Shown here: positions 47,598-56,020 of the stretch, in pieces | Layout: each line of letters begins with the position of its first letter | How positions within the stretch are numbered: the stretch's first letter is position 1 | Assembly: GCF_028743715.1 (NCBI RefSeq) | Contig: NZ_CP117996.1 | Coordinates: forward strand, 1,116,001 to 1,180,000 | Reading direction: 5' to 3' | Source of the DNA: Microbacterium sp. Clip185 | Lineage (GTDB): Bacteria > Actinomycetota > Actinomycetes > Actinomycetales > Microbacteriaceae | DNA: 64,000 nucleotides | The notes under the pieces: model-generated | Database searches by the model: none | Told to the model about the DNA's origin: nothing | Seen by the model: the letters and a program-made list of their open reading frames with translations, nothing else | Translations under genes and position numbers: made by a program

Positions 47598-47646
47598 CCT
47601 CGAGACGTTCTTCCCGCACCAATCCCCCCACAGCAAGGAGAGAGAA

Positions 47647-48561
47647 ATGCGCACCACACGACTGACCGCCCTTCTGGGACTCGCGGCCGTCGCGACCCTC
47701 GGCCTCACGGCCTGCAACAGCGGATCACCGGCCCCGGGCGGCGCTGCCGGCGGCTCCGAGGGAACCGACGAGAGCTCGGTCTGGTTCGAGACCGCGAGCG
47801 ACGTCTCGCTCGAGGGCAGCCCCACCTTCGACCGCATCACCGAGCGCGGTGGAGTGATCGTCGGCGTCAAGGAGGACCAGCCAGGACTCGGCTTCCTGGA
47901 CGTCACGACCAACGAGCGCACCGGGTTCGACATCGACATCGCCCGCTGGATCGCCGCATCCCTCGGCTACGGCGAGGAGGACATCACCTTCCAGCCCATC
48001 GCCTCCGCGAACCGCGAGCAGGCGATCGTGAACGGCGACATCGACTACTACGTCGGCACCTACTCGATCACGGACAAGCGCAAGGAGCAGATCGACTTCG
48101 CCGGCCCCTACTTCATCACGGGCCAGGGCCTGCTGGTCGCCAGCGACAGCGACATCGCCAGTGAGGCGGACCTCGGCCCCGACACCAACGTGTGCTCCGC
48201 CACCGGTTCCACCCCGATCCAGAACATCAAGGCGAACTTCCCCGGGGTGCCCACGACCGAGTTCGACGTCTACTCGGCCTGCGTCGAGGCGTTGCTGAAC
48301 GGCCAGGTGGATGCGGTCACGACCGACCAGGCCATCCTGATCGGCTACGCGGCCCTGTACCCCGACGAGCTCAAGGTCGTCGGCGAGCCCTTCAGCGAGG
48401 AGCGCTACGGCGTCGGCCTCGAGAAGGGCGACACCGTCCTGCTCGAGCACATCAACGAGATGTTCACCGACGGCGGCGACATCTGGCAGGCCATCTTCGA
48501 CAAGAACCTCGGTGCGTCCGGGATCACCGTCGAGCAGCCCGCGGTCGACGCAGCCAGCTGA
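47647..48561 (+). CDS. Glutamate-type ABC transporter substrate-binding lipoprotein
   Basis: 304 residues. A lipoprotein signal with lipobox LTAC (Cys about residue 23) anchors an SBP_bac_3 domain: GGVIVGVKEDQPGLGFLD, GFDIDIARWIAASLGY, YYVGTYSITDKRKEQIDFAGPYF, ACVEALLNGQVDAVTTDQAIL. The closest known types bind glutamate or aspartate/glutamine. AAGGAGAGAGAA precedes the ATG. Confidence 0.93.
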   Translation: MRTTRLTALLGLAAVATLGLTACNSGSPAPGGAAGGSEGTDESSVWFETASDVSLEGSPTFDRITERGGVIVGVKEDQPGLGFLDVTTNERTGFDIDIARWIAASLGYGEEDITFQPIASANREQAIVNGDIDYYVGTYSITDKRKEQIDFAGPYFITGQGLLVASDSDIASEADLGPDTNVCSATGSTPIQNIKANFPGVPTTEFDVYSACVEALLNGQVDAVTTDQAILIGYAALYPDELKVVGEPFSEERYGVGLEKGDTVLLEHINEMFTDGGDIWQAIFDKNLGASGITVEQPAVDAAS

Positions 48562-48630
48562 CAGACCCCGAGGTGAGGGCGGTCTCCCCGGTGGGGCCGC
48601 CCTCACCGGATCACGGTAAGGACCTCTGAG

Positions 48631-49278
48631 ATGAACGTGATCGTCGACAACCTCGACATCTGGGGCATCGCACTGCGCAACACGTTGCTGCTCTTCTTCG
48701 CGGGTGCGGCCATCGCGCTCGTGCTGGGCACGCTCGTCGGCGCGATGCGCGTCTCCCCGGTGCCGATCGCCCGCGCCGTCGGCACGGTGTACGTGAACAT
48801 CGTGCGCAATACTCCGCTCACGGTCATCTTCTTCTTCTTCGCTTTCGGATACCCGGCCCTGGATCTGCCGAATCCGGGCTATACGGTGCTCGCGATCTGG
48901 GCGCTCGGCATCTACACCGCCACGTACGTCGCCGAGGTCCTGCGCTCCGGCATCAACACGGTGCCCGTCGGTCAGGCGGAAGCCGCTCGGGCGCTCGGGC
49001 TGACGTTCGGGCAGGTGATGACGCTCGTGATCATGCCGCAGGCGTTCCGTTCGGTGGTGCCGCCCATGATGAGCGTGCTCATCGCGCTGCTCAAGAACAC
49101 GACCATCGCCGCCGGCTTCTCGGTCGCCGAACTCGGCGTCATCCGTGCGAACCTCAGCGAGCGGGGCGAGAACGCGCTCGTGGTGCTGCTGTGGGTCGCG
49201 GCCATCTTCGTGGTGATGGTGCTGGTGCTCTCGCTGGTCCAGCGACGACTCGAGAACCGATGGAGGGTGGCGCGATGA
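48631..49278 (+). CDS. Amino-acid ABC transporter permease (GluC-like)
   Basis: 215 residues, His/Glu/Gln/Arg-type permease with five hydrophobic helices. The N-terminal LRNTLLLFFAGAAIALVLGTLVGAM and the EAA loop EAARALGLTFGQVMTLVIMPQAFR couple to the ATPase. ATGA overlap with the second permease gene. Confidence 0.93.
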   Translation: MNVIVDNLDIWGIALRNTLLLFFAGAAIALVLGTLVGAMRVSPVPIARAVGTVYVNIVRNTPLTVIFFFFAFGYPALDLPNPGYTVLAIWALGIYTATYVAEVLRSGINTVPVGQAEAARALGLTFGQVMTLVIMPQAFRSVVPPMMSVLIALLKNTTIAAGFSVAELGVIRANLSERGENALVVLLWVAAIFVVMVLVLSLVQRRLENRWRVAR

Positions 49279-50186
49279 GCTCCGTTCTGTACGACCTGCC
49301 GGGCCGTCGCGCGATCATCCGCAACCGGATCATCGGCGTCATCACCGTGCTCGTCATCCTCGGTCTCGGCGGTTTCGTCGTCTACCGATTCATCGAGACC
49401 GGTCAGTTCTCCGCCGAGAAGTGGTACATCTTCACCTTCACCACGGTGTGGGAGCAGATCCTCGCGGCCACGGGACGCACGCTGGCCGCGTTCGCCGCCG
49501 CCGCCGTGGCTTCGATCGTTCTCGGATTCGTCCTCTCGCTGGGCCGCATGTCCGATCACGCGTGGGTGCGCTGGCCGGCCACGGCGATCATCGAGCTGTT
49601 CCGTGCCGTGCCCGTGCTGATCCTCATGATGCTGCTCTACTACGGCCTGCCCGTCGTGGGGGTGCGTCTCGAGGCCTACTGGGCCGTCGTGATCGCACTC
49701 GCCGTGTACAACGGCTCCGTGCTCGCGGAGGTCATCCGCGCGGGCGTCGAGTCGCTGCCTCGCGGACAGAGCGAGGCAGGCTATGCCCTGGGGCTGCGCA
49801 AGGCCGGCGTGATGCGTCTCATCCTGCTCCCGCAGGCCGTCCGCGCCATGCTGCCGGTGATCGTCGCGCAGCTCGTCGTGACGCTCAAGGACACGGCGCT
49901 CGGCTACATCATCACCTACAACGAGCTGCTCTACTACGCCCGGCTCATCGGCACGCAGGCCCAGTACGACCGACCCATCCTGCAGGCCGGCATGGTGGCG
50001 GCCGCGATCTACATCGCCCTGTGTCTCGTGCTCGCCGGCATCGCCAAGTGGGTCGAGGTCCGGATGCGTTCCTCGCAGCGCGCCGGCCGGGGGACCCAGC
50101 CCGGGGCGTTGGCTCGGGCGACCACCGACACGGAGGTCATCGCGGCGCAGCGAGGCGCCGGCAAGTACGACTCCAGCGCCCTCTGA
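49275..50186 (+). CDS. Amino-acid ABC transporter permease (GluD-like)
   Basis: 303 residues from ATG at 49275. Five or six membrane helices; EAA loop QSEAGYALGLRKAGVMRLILLPQAVR. A longer hydrophilic C-terminus (about 40 residues) extends into the cytoplasm. It completes the four-gene glutamate-type uptake operon. Its stop lies two bases from the stop of the convergent biotin operon. Confidence 0.92.
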   Translation: MSSVLYDLPGRRAIIRNRIIGVITVLVILGLGGFVVYRFIETGQFSAEKWYIFTFTTVWEQILAATGRTLAAFAAAAVASIVLGFVLSLGRMSDHAWVRWPATAIIELFRAVPVLILMMLLYYGLPVVGVRLEAYWAVVIALAVYNGSVLAEVIRAGVESLPRGQSEAGYALGLRKAGVMRLILLPQAVRAMLPVIVAQLVVTLKDTALGYIITYNELLYYARLIGTQAQYDRPILQAGMVAAAIYIALCLVLAGIAKWVEVRMRSSQRAGRGTQPGALARATTDTEVIAAQRGAGKYDSSAL

Positions 50187-50188
50187 GC

Positions 50189-50785
50189 TCAGCGCACGCC
50201 GCGTGCCGTCAGCGCCTCGCCGAGCTCATCGGCGTGCTTGAGGGCGAGAACGAGGAACGGCACGACGAAGAAACGGATGCCGCCACCCGCGCCGCGGGCG
50301 CGCTGCGCCTCGCGTACCTGATGCGCCAGGCGGATGAGGGTGGGAACGGCGCCGAACGCCACGACCAGCAGGAGGGCGGCGCGGCCCGGGTCGCGTCCGA
50401 TGACGCGCAGCGGCGCCAGCGCGCGTTCGAAGACCTCCAAGAGGGCCGTGACGGGCGTCGTGAGGGCGAGCAAGGCTGCCAGCACGACGGCCGAGACGAT
50501 GCGCACCGTGCCGATCGTCGCCGCCTCCGGCCCGAGGAAGATCACCTGCCCCACGAAGCTCATCACGACGAGGAGTCGAAGCGCCCAGACCTGCCGCGCC
50601 AGCTGCCCCCATCCCGTCCCGGGGACTGCGTAGCAGAGCAGACCGAGACCCGCGGAGACGGCGCACGAGAGCCACGTGGCGGGCAGAAGCGATACCGCGA
50701 GCACGAGAAGCAGCAGCAGAAGCGTCTTGGGCCCGGCCGGCATCCGATGCCACGGCCCAGTGCCCGGTCGGTACAGGCTCAGCAT
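50189..50785 (-). CDS. bioN: ECF transporter T component (BioN/CbiQ family)
   Basis: 198 residues from ATG at 50785, overlapping the ATPase gene by seven bases. Several membrane helices, with the T-component coupling helices around VFERALAPLRVIGRDPGRAALLLVV and VREAQRARGAGGG (the ARG motif that meets the ATPase). Last gene of the minus-strand operon bioY-ligase-thiolase-bioM-bioN, so it energises biotin uptake with BioY and BioM. Confidence 0.9.
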   Translation of the reverse strand: MLSLYRPGTGPWHRMPAGPKTLLLLLLVLAVSLLPATWLSCAVSAGLGLLCYAVPGTGWGQLARQVWALRLLVVMSFVGQVIFLGPEAATIGTVRIVSAVVLAALLALTTPVTALLEVFERALAPLRVIGRDPGRAALLLVVAFGAVPTLIRLAHQVREAQRARGAGGGIRFFVVPFLVLALKHADELGEALTARGVR

Positions 50786-51465
50786 CCGAGACTCGTCGCG
50801 TACTCGCGCACGATGTCCCGCGCCTCGCCGACGGCGACCACTCGGCCCCCTGCCATATGCACGGCCACCTCGCAGCGCTCGGCCAGAGCGAGGTCGTGGG
50901 TCACGAGGAACAGGAGATGGCCGGTGTCCGCGAGGAGATGGTCGGCGACGATCCGGGCGTTGCGGCCGTCGAGGTAGGCGGTGGGCTCGTCGGCGATGAC
51001 GAGATCCGGTTCTCGCACGAACGCGCCGCACAGGGCCAGGAGCTGCTTCTGTCCGCCCGAGAGATCGTGCGCCGAACGGTCGCCGAGGTCGGTGAGCCCG
51101 AAGCGGCTCAGCGCCGCGTTCACCCGGTCCGTCCGCTCGGCGCGAGGCATCCTCTCGCCGCGCAACGAGAAGGCGACGTCCTCGGCGACGGTCGGCATGA
51201 CGATCTGTGCGTCGGGGTTGCTGAAGACGACCGCCACCCGGCGACGGAGCTCGGCTGCATCGCGGACGGGGTCGAGCTGCAGCACGTCGGCGGTTCCGGC
51301 GGTCGGTGCGACGAGGCCGCCGACCACCCGCGCGAGCGTCGACTTGCCGGAGCCGTTGTCGCCCACGACGGCGACCGTGCGCGCATCGAGAACCAGATCG
51401 AGATCGCGGAGCACCTCGGTATCGCCGAGTCGCACTCCGAGTCGCTCCAGGCGGATCGCGTTCAT
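50779..51465 (-). CDS. bioM: ECF transporter ATPase (BioM/CbiO family)
   Basis: 228 residues. Walker A VGDNGSGKST (35-44), Q-loop VVFSNPDAQIVMPTV (the NPDxQ form typical of ECF ATPases), signature LSGGQKQLLAL, Walker B LVIADEPTAYLD, His switch LVTHDL. The start overlaps the thiolase stop by four bases. Confidence 0.93.
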   Translation of the reverse strand: MNAIRLERLGVRLGDTEVLRDLDLVLDARTVAVVGDNGSGKSTLARVVGGLVAPTAGTADVLQLDPVRDAAELRRRVAVVFSNPDAQIVMPTVAEDVAFSLRGERMPRAERTDRVNAALSRFGLTDLGDRSAHDLSGGQKQLLALCGAFVREPDLVIADEPTAYLDGRNARIVADHLLADTGHLLFLVTHDLALAERCEVAVHMAGGRVVAVGEARDIVREYATSLGC

Positions 51466-52586
51466 CTCACCACCTCGACGACCATTGCGACGCCCATGCC
51501 CCCACCCACGGATGCGGCGGCGACACCGATGCTCCCGGACGGGCGTCCGGCGCGTACCAGCCGCGAGAACAGCCGCACGAGCGCGACCGCACCGCTCGCA
51601 CCCCAGGGGTGCCCGAGCGCGAGCGCTCCGCCGTCGGCGCAGACCCTGGCATCGTCGTCGGCCAGCCCCAGTCGGCCCAACACCGCGAGGGATTGCGCCG
51701 CGAACGCCTCGACGATCTCGAACGCCTCGACCTGCGCGAGTGGGGTGCCGGATGCGGCCAGCGCCGCCTCGATGGCCGGGGCCGCGCCCAGGCCGGGATA
51801 GGCCGGGTCGACGCCGACGACGGCGTGCGCGCGGACGAGGAGTCCCGGCACGTGTGCCACCCGCGGCGCGCTGACGAGGGCGACCGCGGCTGCCCCGTCG
51901 CCGATACGCGTGGCCGTGCCGGCCGTCACGGTGCCGTTCTCCCGCAACGGCGTGAGTCGGGGCAGAAGCGCCAGCGCGCCGCCGACGGCGTCATCGGCGC
52001 TCACGCCCTCGATCGGGACGATCTCCGCCGCGAAGCGCCCGGCCTCCTGAGCGGCGACCGCGCGCCGGTGGCTGCGGGCGGCCGCCGCATCCTGACGCTC
52101 GCGGTCGATGTCGTCGAGACGGGCGAGTGCGTCGGCGGCGTCGATCATGTCGGGGTCGGGCCAGCCGGTCGGCGCGAACGGTGCGCGCTCGAACGAGATT
52201 CCGTCGATGCGTCGTTCCGGAGCCGTCGACGCGCTCTCGACCCCGCCCGCCAGCCGGGGGCGCTCGTCACCGGCAGCGATCGCCTTCGCGGCCTCGATGA
52301 CCGCGGCCAGCCCGCTGCCGCACTGCCGGTCCAGCGTCGCACCCGGAGTGCGCACGCCGAAGCCCGCGGCCAGCGCGGCGAGGCGGGCGGTGTTGCCGCC
52401 CGGTCCGCGACAGTTGCCGAGGACCACGTCTGCCACGTCTATCGGCGCGCCCATCGCGCGAGCCGCATCGTCGGCCGCGGCGCGCAGCACCGGCGCGGCC
52501 AGTCGATCGGCGCTCACCTTCGCGAGCGCCCGGCCCCGCGTGGTCAGCGGGGAGCGGCGCGCCGCCACGATCAGCACGTCAGACAC
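51462..52586 (-). CDS. Thiolase-family protein with altered active site, in the biotin operon
   Basis: 374 residues from GTG at 52586 (GGAGAGGTG upstream). The thiolase fold is clear; the nucleophile is kept (C89 in DRQCGSGLAAVIEA), as is the His of GGALALGHPWGASG. Two other active-site motifs are changed: NEAFA reads VEAFA (the oxyanion-water Asn is Val), and the C-terminal CIGGGMG reads SVGGGMG (the proton-shuttling Cys is Ser). Reversible Claisen chemistry is doubtful; it might act as an acyltransferase or a decarboxylating condensing enzyme. It lies between the ligase and bioM. The homologous place in Bacillus is yhfS, next to bioY2 (yhfU). Confidence 0.85.
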   Translation of the reverse strand: MSDVLIVAARRSPLTTRGRALAKVSADRLAAPVLRAAADDAARAMGAPIDVADVVLGNCRGPGGNTARLAALAAGFGVRTPGATLDRQCGSGLAAVIEAAKAIAAGDERPRLAGGVESASTAPERRIDGISFERAPFAPTGWPDPDMIDAADALARLDDIDRERQDAAAARSHRRAVAAQEAGRFAAEIVPIEGVSADDAVGGALALLPRLTPLRENGTVTAGTATRIGDGAAAVALVSAPRVAHVPGLLVRAHAVVGVDPAYPGLGAAPAIEAALAASGTPLAQVEAFEIVEAFAAQSLAVLGRLGLADDDARVCADGGALALGHPWGASGAVALVRLFSRLVRAGRPSGSIGVAAASVGGGMGVAMVVEVVR

Positions 52587-53676
52587 GGGGCACCTCTCCT
52601 GACGCCAGTCGTCGCTCCACCTCGGCGCGGGCGATCTTGCCGGATGAGGTGCGGGCAATCGTACCGGCGAACCACAGGCGCGGCCGGTGAGCCGGTGCGA
52701 ACAGGCGGGCGGACGCCGCGCGCAGCGTCGCCGCGTCCACGGCGCCGGGATGTGCGGGTTCGATCAGGGCGGCAACGAGTCGGCCGACGCCGGGCGCGGG
52801 CAGGCCGACGACGACGGCGTCCGCCACGCCGTCCACGGTGCGCAGCACCCTTTCGAGCTCCGAAGGGATGACGGTCGCTCCCGCGGTCTGGATGGCGTCG
52901 TCCTCTCGCCCCGCCACCCTCAGCCGGCCGCCCTCCATCCTCCCGCGATCGCCGACGCTGGCCCATGCGCCGTCGCGCCGCAGCGGACCGGGCCCGCCCA
53001 GGTAACCGAGCGCGGTGTAGGCGGAGCGCGCCCAGATGACGCCACCGCGCACGGCGATCTCCACGCCGGGGAACGGGCGCAGGCCCCGTCCGTCGTCGTC
53101 GTACGCGACGAAGGACAGCTCTGCTGCGCCGTAGTACTCGACGACGCGGATGCCGCGGGCCAGGGCCGCGGCCCGCGTGTCGGCGGGTAAGGGCATCCCG
53201 CCGACGAGTGCCGCGCGCAACAGCGGCGCGCGCTCCGAGGCGAGGACCGCGGCGAGGTGGGTGGGCGTGCCGTGGAAGAGGGTTGCGCGCGAGCTGGTGG
53301 CGGCGAGTTCGGGGGCGGGGCCGCTGGTCAGCGCGTGGACCAGGGAGAAGAGCGTCAGTGACGAACTCGGCGGGGCGGGCAGCAGCACGATGTCGCCAGG
53401 GCGCGCGCCGAGCAGCCGCTCCACGGCCGGGAAGGATTTCGCCCAGGAGGCATCTGTGCGCACCACGACACGCGGTGCGCCCGACGTGCCGGAGGTGAGA
53501 GCCGCCCAGTGGGCGCCGGCGGGCGCGGGCGTCTGCGAGAGGAGCGAGAGGACTCCGACGCGGACCTCTGCGGGCCAGCGTTCGTCGAGCACCAGCGGGA
53601 TGCGGCCCGATCGTCGCGCCAGGGCGAGGCGTGCCGGAGCATCGCGCGCCTCGATCGGAACGACGAAGCAGCTCAC
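52579..53676 (-). CDS. Compact acyl-CoA synthetase (AMP-binding) in the biotin operon
   Basis: 365 residues from GTG at 53676, overlapping the bioY stop (GTGA). ANL-superfamily enzyme: phosphate loop HWAALTSGTSGAPRVVV, aromatic/ATP motif VVEYYGAAELSFVAY, hinge region VGDRGRMEGGRLRVAGREDDAIQ and the catalytic C-terminal Lys in TSSGKIARAEVERRL. About 120-150 N-terminal residues shorter than usual ligases, as in short MenE-like forms, yet all adenylation motifs are present. The acid substrate is unknown; context suggests a biotin precursor or a fatty acid. Bacillus yhfT is the positional analogue. Confidence 0.85.
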   Translation of the reverse strand: MSCFVVPIEARDAPARLALARRSGRIPLVLDERWPAEVRVGVLSLLSQTPAPAGAHWAALTSGTSGAPRVVVRTDASWAKSFPAVERLLGARPGDIVLLPAPPSSSLTLFSLVHALTSGPAPELAATSSRATLFHGTPTHLAAVLASERAPLLRAALVGGMPLPADTRAAALARGIRVVEYYGAAELSFVAYDDDGRGLRPFPGVEIAVRGGVIWARSAYTALGYLGGPGPLRRDGAWASVGDRGRMEGGRLRVAGREDDAIQTAGATVIPSELERVLRTVDGVADAVVVGLPAPGVGRLVAALIEPAHPGAVDAATLRAASARLFAPAHRPRLWFAGTIARTSSGKIARAEVERRLASGEVPRV

Positions 53677-54278
53677 GCGGCGGCGACCGCCGGGGCGCGC
53701 CACTGCCGCCGGAAGGCTCGCGGGTACCCGCGCACGAGGGTGCCGACGATCAGCGTCGTCACGACGGCCTTGACGATATCGCCGGGCAGGAACACGAGGC
53801 CCGACAGCGCCGCCTCGCCGAGGCCGATGCGCAGCACGAGAGCCTGCACCGGGATGCCGACGGCGTAGACGACGAGCACGCCCCCCACAAGGGTGCCGAG
53901 GAACGTGCGCCACCAGACCGGACGGCGCCCGGCGGCGTGCACGATCAGTCCGATGACCACCGCACCGACGAGCCAGCCGAGCAGATATCCACCCGTCGGG
54001 CCGAAGAAGACCCCGATGCCGCCCCGCCCGCCCGCGAGCAGCGGCAGGCCCGCGGCGACGAGGGCGAGCACTGCGGTGACGGAGAGCGCGCCGACGGCCG
54101 GGCCGAGGATCGCGCCGGCGAGCATGACCCCGAGTGTCTGTGCGGTGATGGGCACCGCGCCGAAGATGGTGAACGCGCCGGGGACGCCCAGCACGGCGAT
54201 GACGGCGGCGAAGACGCCGGCCCTGGCGATGTCGGTGGCGTCGAGACGGCGGCGCACCGCGGGGACGAGCGCGGTCAT
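53673..54278 (-). CDS. bioY: Biotin transporter substrate-binding subunit BioY
   Basis: 201 residues, six hydrophobic helices. Family signatures: PITAQTLGVMLAGAILGP, GIGVFFGPTGGYLLGW (biotin-binding loop) and GLVFLPGDIVKAVV. S component of the ECF biotin transporter, with BioM and BioN encoded at the other end of the operon. GGAGGATCC precedes the ATG. Two perfect BioQ-type operators lie directly upstream. Confidence 0.93.
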   Translation of the reverse strand: MTALVPAVRRRLDATDIARAGVFAAVIAVLGVPGAFTIFGAVPITAQTLGVMLAGAILGPAVGALSVTAVLALVAAGLPLLAGGRGGIGVFFGPTGGYLLGWLVGAVVIGLIVHAAGRRPVWWRTFLGTLVGGVLVVYAVGIPVQALVLRIGLGEAALSGLVFLPGDIVKAVVTTLIVGTLVRGYPRAFRRQWRAPAVAAA

Positions 54279-54287
54279 GGATCCTCC

Positions 54288-54323
54288 TGAACGGCGTTCA
54301 TGTGAACACTGTTCAGGTACAGT
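54288..54323. promoter_or_regulatory. Tandem BioQ-type operators and promoter between bioY and the TetR gene
   Basis: Two perfect palindromes TGAAC-N3-GTTCA: TGAACGGCGTTCA (54288-54300) and TGAACACTGTTCA (54303-54315), two bases apart. TACAGT (54318-54323) is the -10 box of the TetR gene, six bases from its ATG; read on the other strand the same spot gives TACTGT for bioY. Corynebacterial BioQ binds TGAAC-N3-GTTAC/GTTCA-like sites, from memory of the published motif. Confidence 0.85.
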
Positions 54324-54329
54324 ACCCGC

Positions 54330-54962
54330 ATGACGGCCGACGGCTCAAACTCCTCTCGCGCGCCCCGTCGCTCGAAGACGGACGTCGTGGATGCGGCCCT
54401 CGTGCTGCTCGATCGCGTGGGGCTGCCGGACTTGTCTATGCGCCGCCTCGCGGATGAGCTCGGCGTACAGCCGAGCGCGTTGTACTGGCACGTGGAGAGC
54501 AAGCAGGAACTGCTCGCCGCCGTCAGCGCGCGCATCCTCGCCCCGGTCACCGAGGACGCCTCGTTCGCCGCGACGGTGCAGCCGGGTGAGGCGGCACGGG
54601 TGCTGGGGGAGCGCCTCCATGACCGATTGCTCGCTCATCGCGACGGGGCCGAAGTCGTCTCGAGCTCCCTCGCGCTCGGGCTCGTGGATTCGCCCCTGCA
54701 TCTCGCGCTCGCCGAGCGCTATCCGGATGCCGGGCAGGCGCCGCAGGTCCTGGCCGACGCCGTCACGCACTTCGTCGTGGGATACACCTTCCACGAGCAG
54801 CAGCGCACCGCGGCCGACACCTTCGGGGCCGTGGCCCGTACCGCCGCGCTCACGCCGGCCGACGCGACGAGCGGGCGTGCGGATCCCTTCGCCGCGGCGC
54901 TCGGGCTCATCACCGCCGGGGCGGAGCTCCCGGCCGCTTCGGAGTACTCAGCGCGCCGGTAG
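54330..54962 (+). CDS. bioQ: TetR-family regulator, BioQ-like repressor of the biotin operon
   Basis: 210 residues. N-terminal helix-turn-helix SMRRLADELGVQPSALYWHVESKQELLAAV is of the TetR/BioQ type (ALYWHV), followed by a TetR_C-like effector domain. It starts at ATG 54330, set by TACAGT six bases upstream; it is leaderless and the operators cover its promoter, so it is probably autoregulated. Divergent from bioY. The gene symbol rests on context plus operator match, not on alignment. Confidence 0.8.
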   Translation: MTADGSNSSRAPRRSKTDVVDAALVLLDRVGLPDLSMRRLADELGVQPSALYWHVESKQELLAAVSARILAPVTEDASFAATVQPGEAARVLGERLHDRLLAHRDGAEVVSSSLALGLVDSPLHLALAERYPDAGQAPQVLADAVTHFVVGYTFHEQQRTAADTFGAVARTAALTPADATSGRADPFAAALGLITAGAELPAASEYSARR

Positions 54963-54973
54963 ACTCGATCACC

Positions 54974-56020
54974 GTGTCCGACGCACCCCAGAACGAGATC
55001 ACCCCTGATGCGGTGAGCGCCGCGGTCGACGAGGCGCTGGCCGCCATCGCCGCAGCCGCAGACTCCGCCGCCCTCAAGGCCGCGCGCAGCATCCACGCCG
55101 CAGAGGGATCGCCGCTCGCGCGGCTGAACGCCCGCCTGCGCGACGTCCCGAACGAGCGCAAGGCCGAGTTCGGCAAGCTCGTCGGCCAGGCCAGGGCACG
55201 AGTGAACCAGGCGCTCGCCGCCCGCGAGGCGGAGATCGAGACGGCAGAGACGGCGGCGCGCCTCGAGGCCGAGCGGGTCGACATCACGGCGATCCCTGTG
55301 CGCACGCGGGTGGGGGCGCGGCATCCGCTGACGCTCCTGCAGGAGCAGATCGGCGACATCTTCGTCGGGATGGGATGGGAGATCGCGGAGGGGCCCGAGC
55401 TCGAGCACGAGTGGTTCAACTTCGACGCTCTCAACTTCGACGTCGATCACCCGGCGCGTCAGATGCAGGACACGTTCTTCGTCGACCCCGTCGACCGCCA
55501 CCTCGTCATGCGCACCCACACGAGCCCCGTGCAGGTGCGGTCGATGCTCGAGCGCGAGCTTCCGATCTACGTCGTGTGCCCCGGGCGGGTGTATCGCACC
55601 GACGAGTTCGATGCCACCCACCTTCCGGTCTTCAGCCAGTTCGAGGGACTCGTGATCGACAAGGGGATCACGATGGCGCACCTGAAGGGCACGCTCGACC
55701 ACGTCGCGCGCCAGCTGTTCGGGCCGGAGGCGAAGACGCGCTTCCGCGCCAACTACTTCCCCTTCACCGAGCCCAGCGCCGAGCTCGACCTCTGGCATCC
55801 CACCTTCAAGGGCGGCGCCCGATGGATCGAGTGGGGCGGATGCGGCATGGTCAACCCCAACGTCCTGCGAGCGGCGGGCATCGACCCGCAGGAGTACTCC
55901 GGCTTCGCCTTCGGTATGGGTATCGAGCGCACGCTGATGTTCCGCAGCGACGTGCAGGACATGCGCGACATGGCCGAGGGTGATGTGCGATTCAGCGAGC
56001 AGTTCGGGATGGTGGTGTGA
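54974..56020 (+). CDS. pheS: Phenylalanyl-tRNA synthetase alpha subunit
   Basis: 348 residues from GTG at 54974. N-terminal coiled coil (to about residue 95), then the class II core: HPLTLLQEQIGDIFVGMGW, motif 2 RTHTSPVQVRSM and YRTDEFDATHLPVFSQFEG, motif 3 GFAFGMGIERTLM. TAGACT (54960-54965), which includes the stop codon of the TetR gene, is eight bases upstream. pheT overlaps by one base. Confidence 0.96.
   Translation: MSDAPQNEITPDAVSAAVDEALAAIAAAADSAALKAARSIHAAEGSPLARLNARLRDVPNERKAEFGKLVGQARARVNQALAAREAEIETAETAARLEAERVDITAIPVRTRVGARHPLTLLQEQIGDIFVGMGWEIAEGPELEHEWFNFDALNFDVDHPARQMQDTFFVDPVDRHLVMRTHTSPVQVRSMLERELPIYVVCPGRVYRTDEFDATHLPVFSQFEGLVIDKGITMAHLKGTLDHVARQLFGPEAKTRFRANYFPFTEPSAELDLWHPTFKGGARWIEWGGCGMVNPNVLRAAGIDPQEYSGFAFGMGIERTLMFRSDVQDMRDMAEGDVRFSEQFGMVV

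Noticed and set aside
52579..53676. Ligase as menE of menaquinone synthesis
   Set aside because: The size fits short MenE forms, but no other men gene is near and it is translationally coupled to bioY; the biotin context is the better reading.
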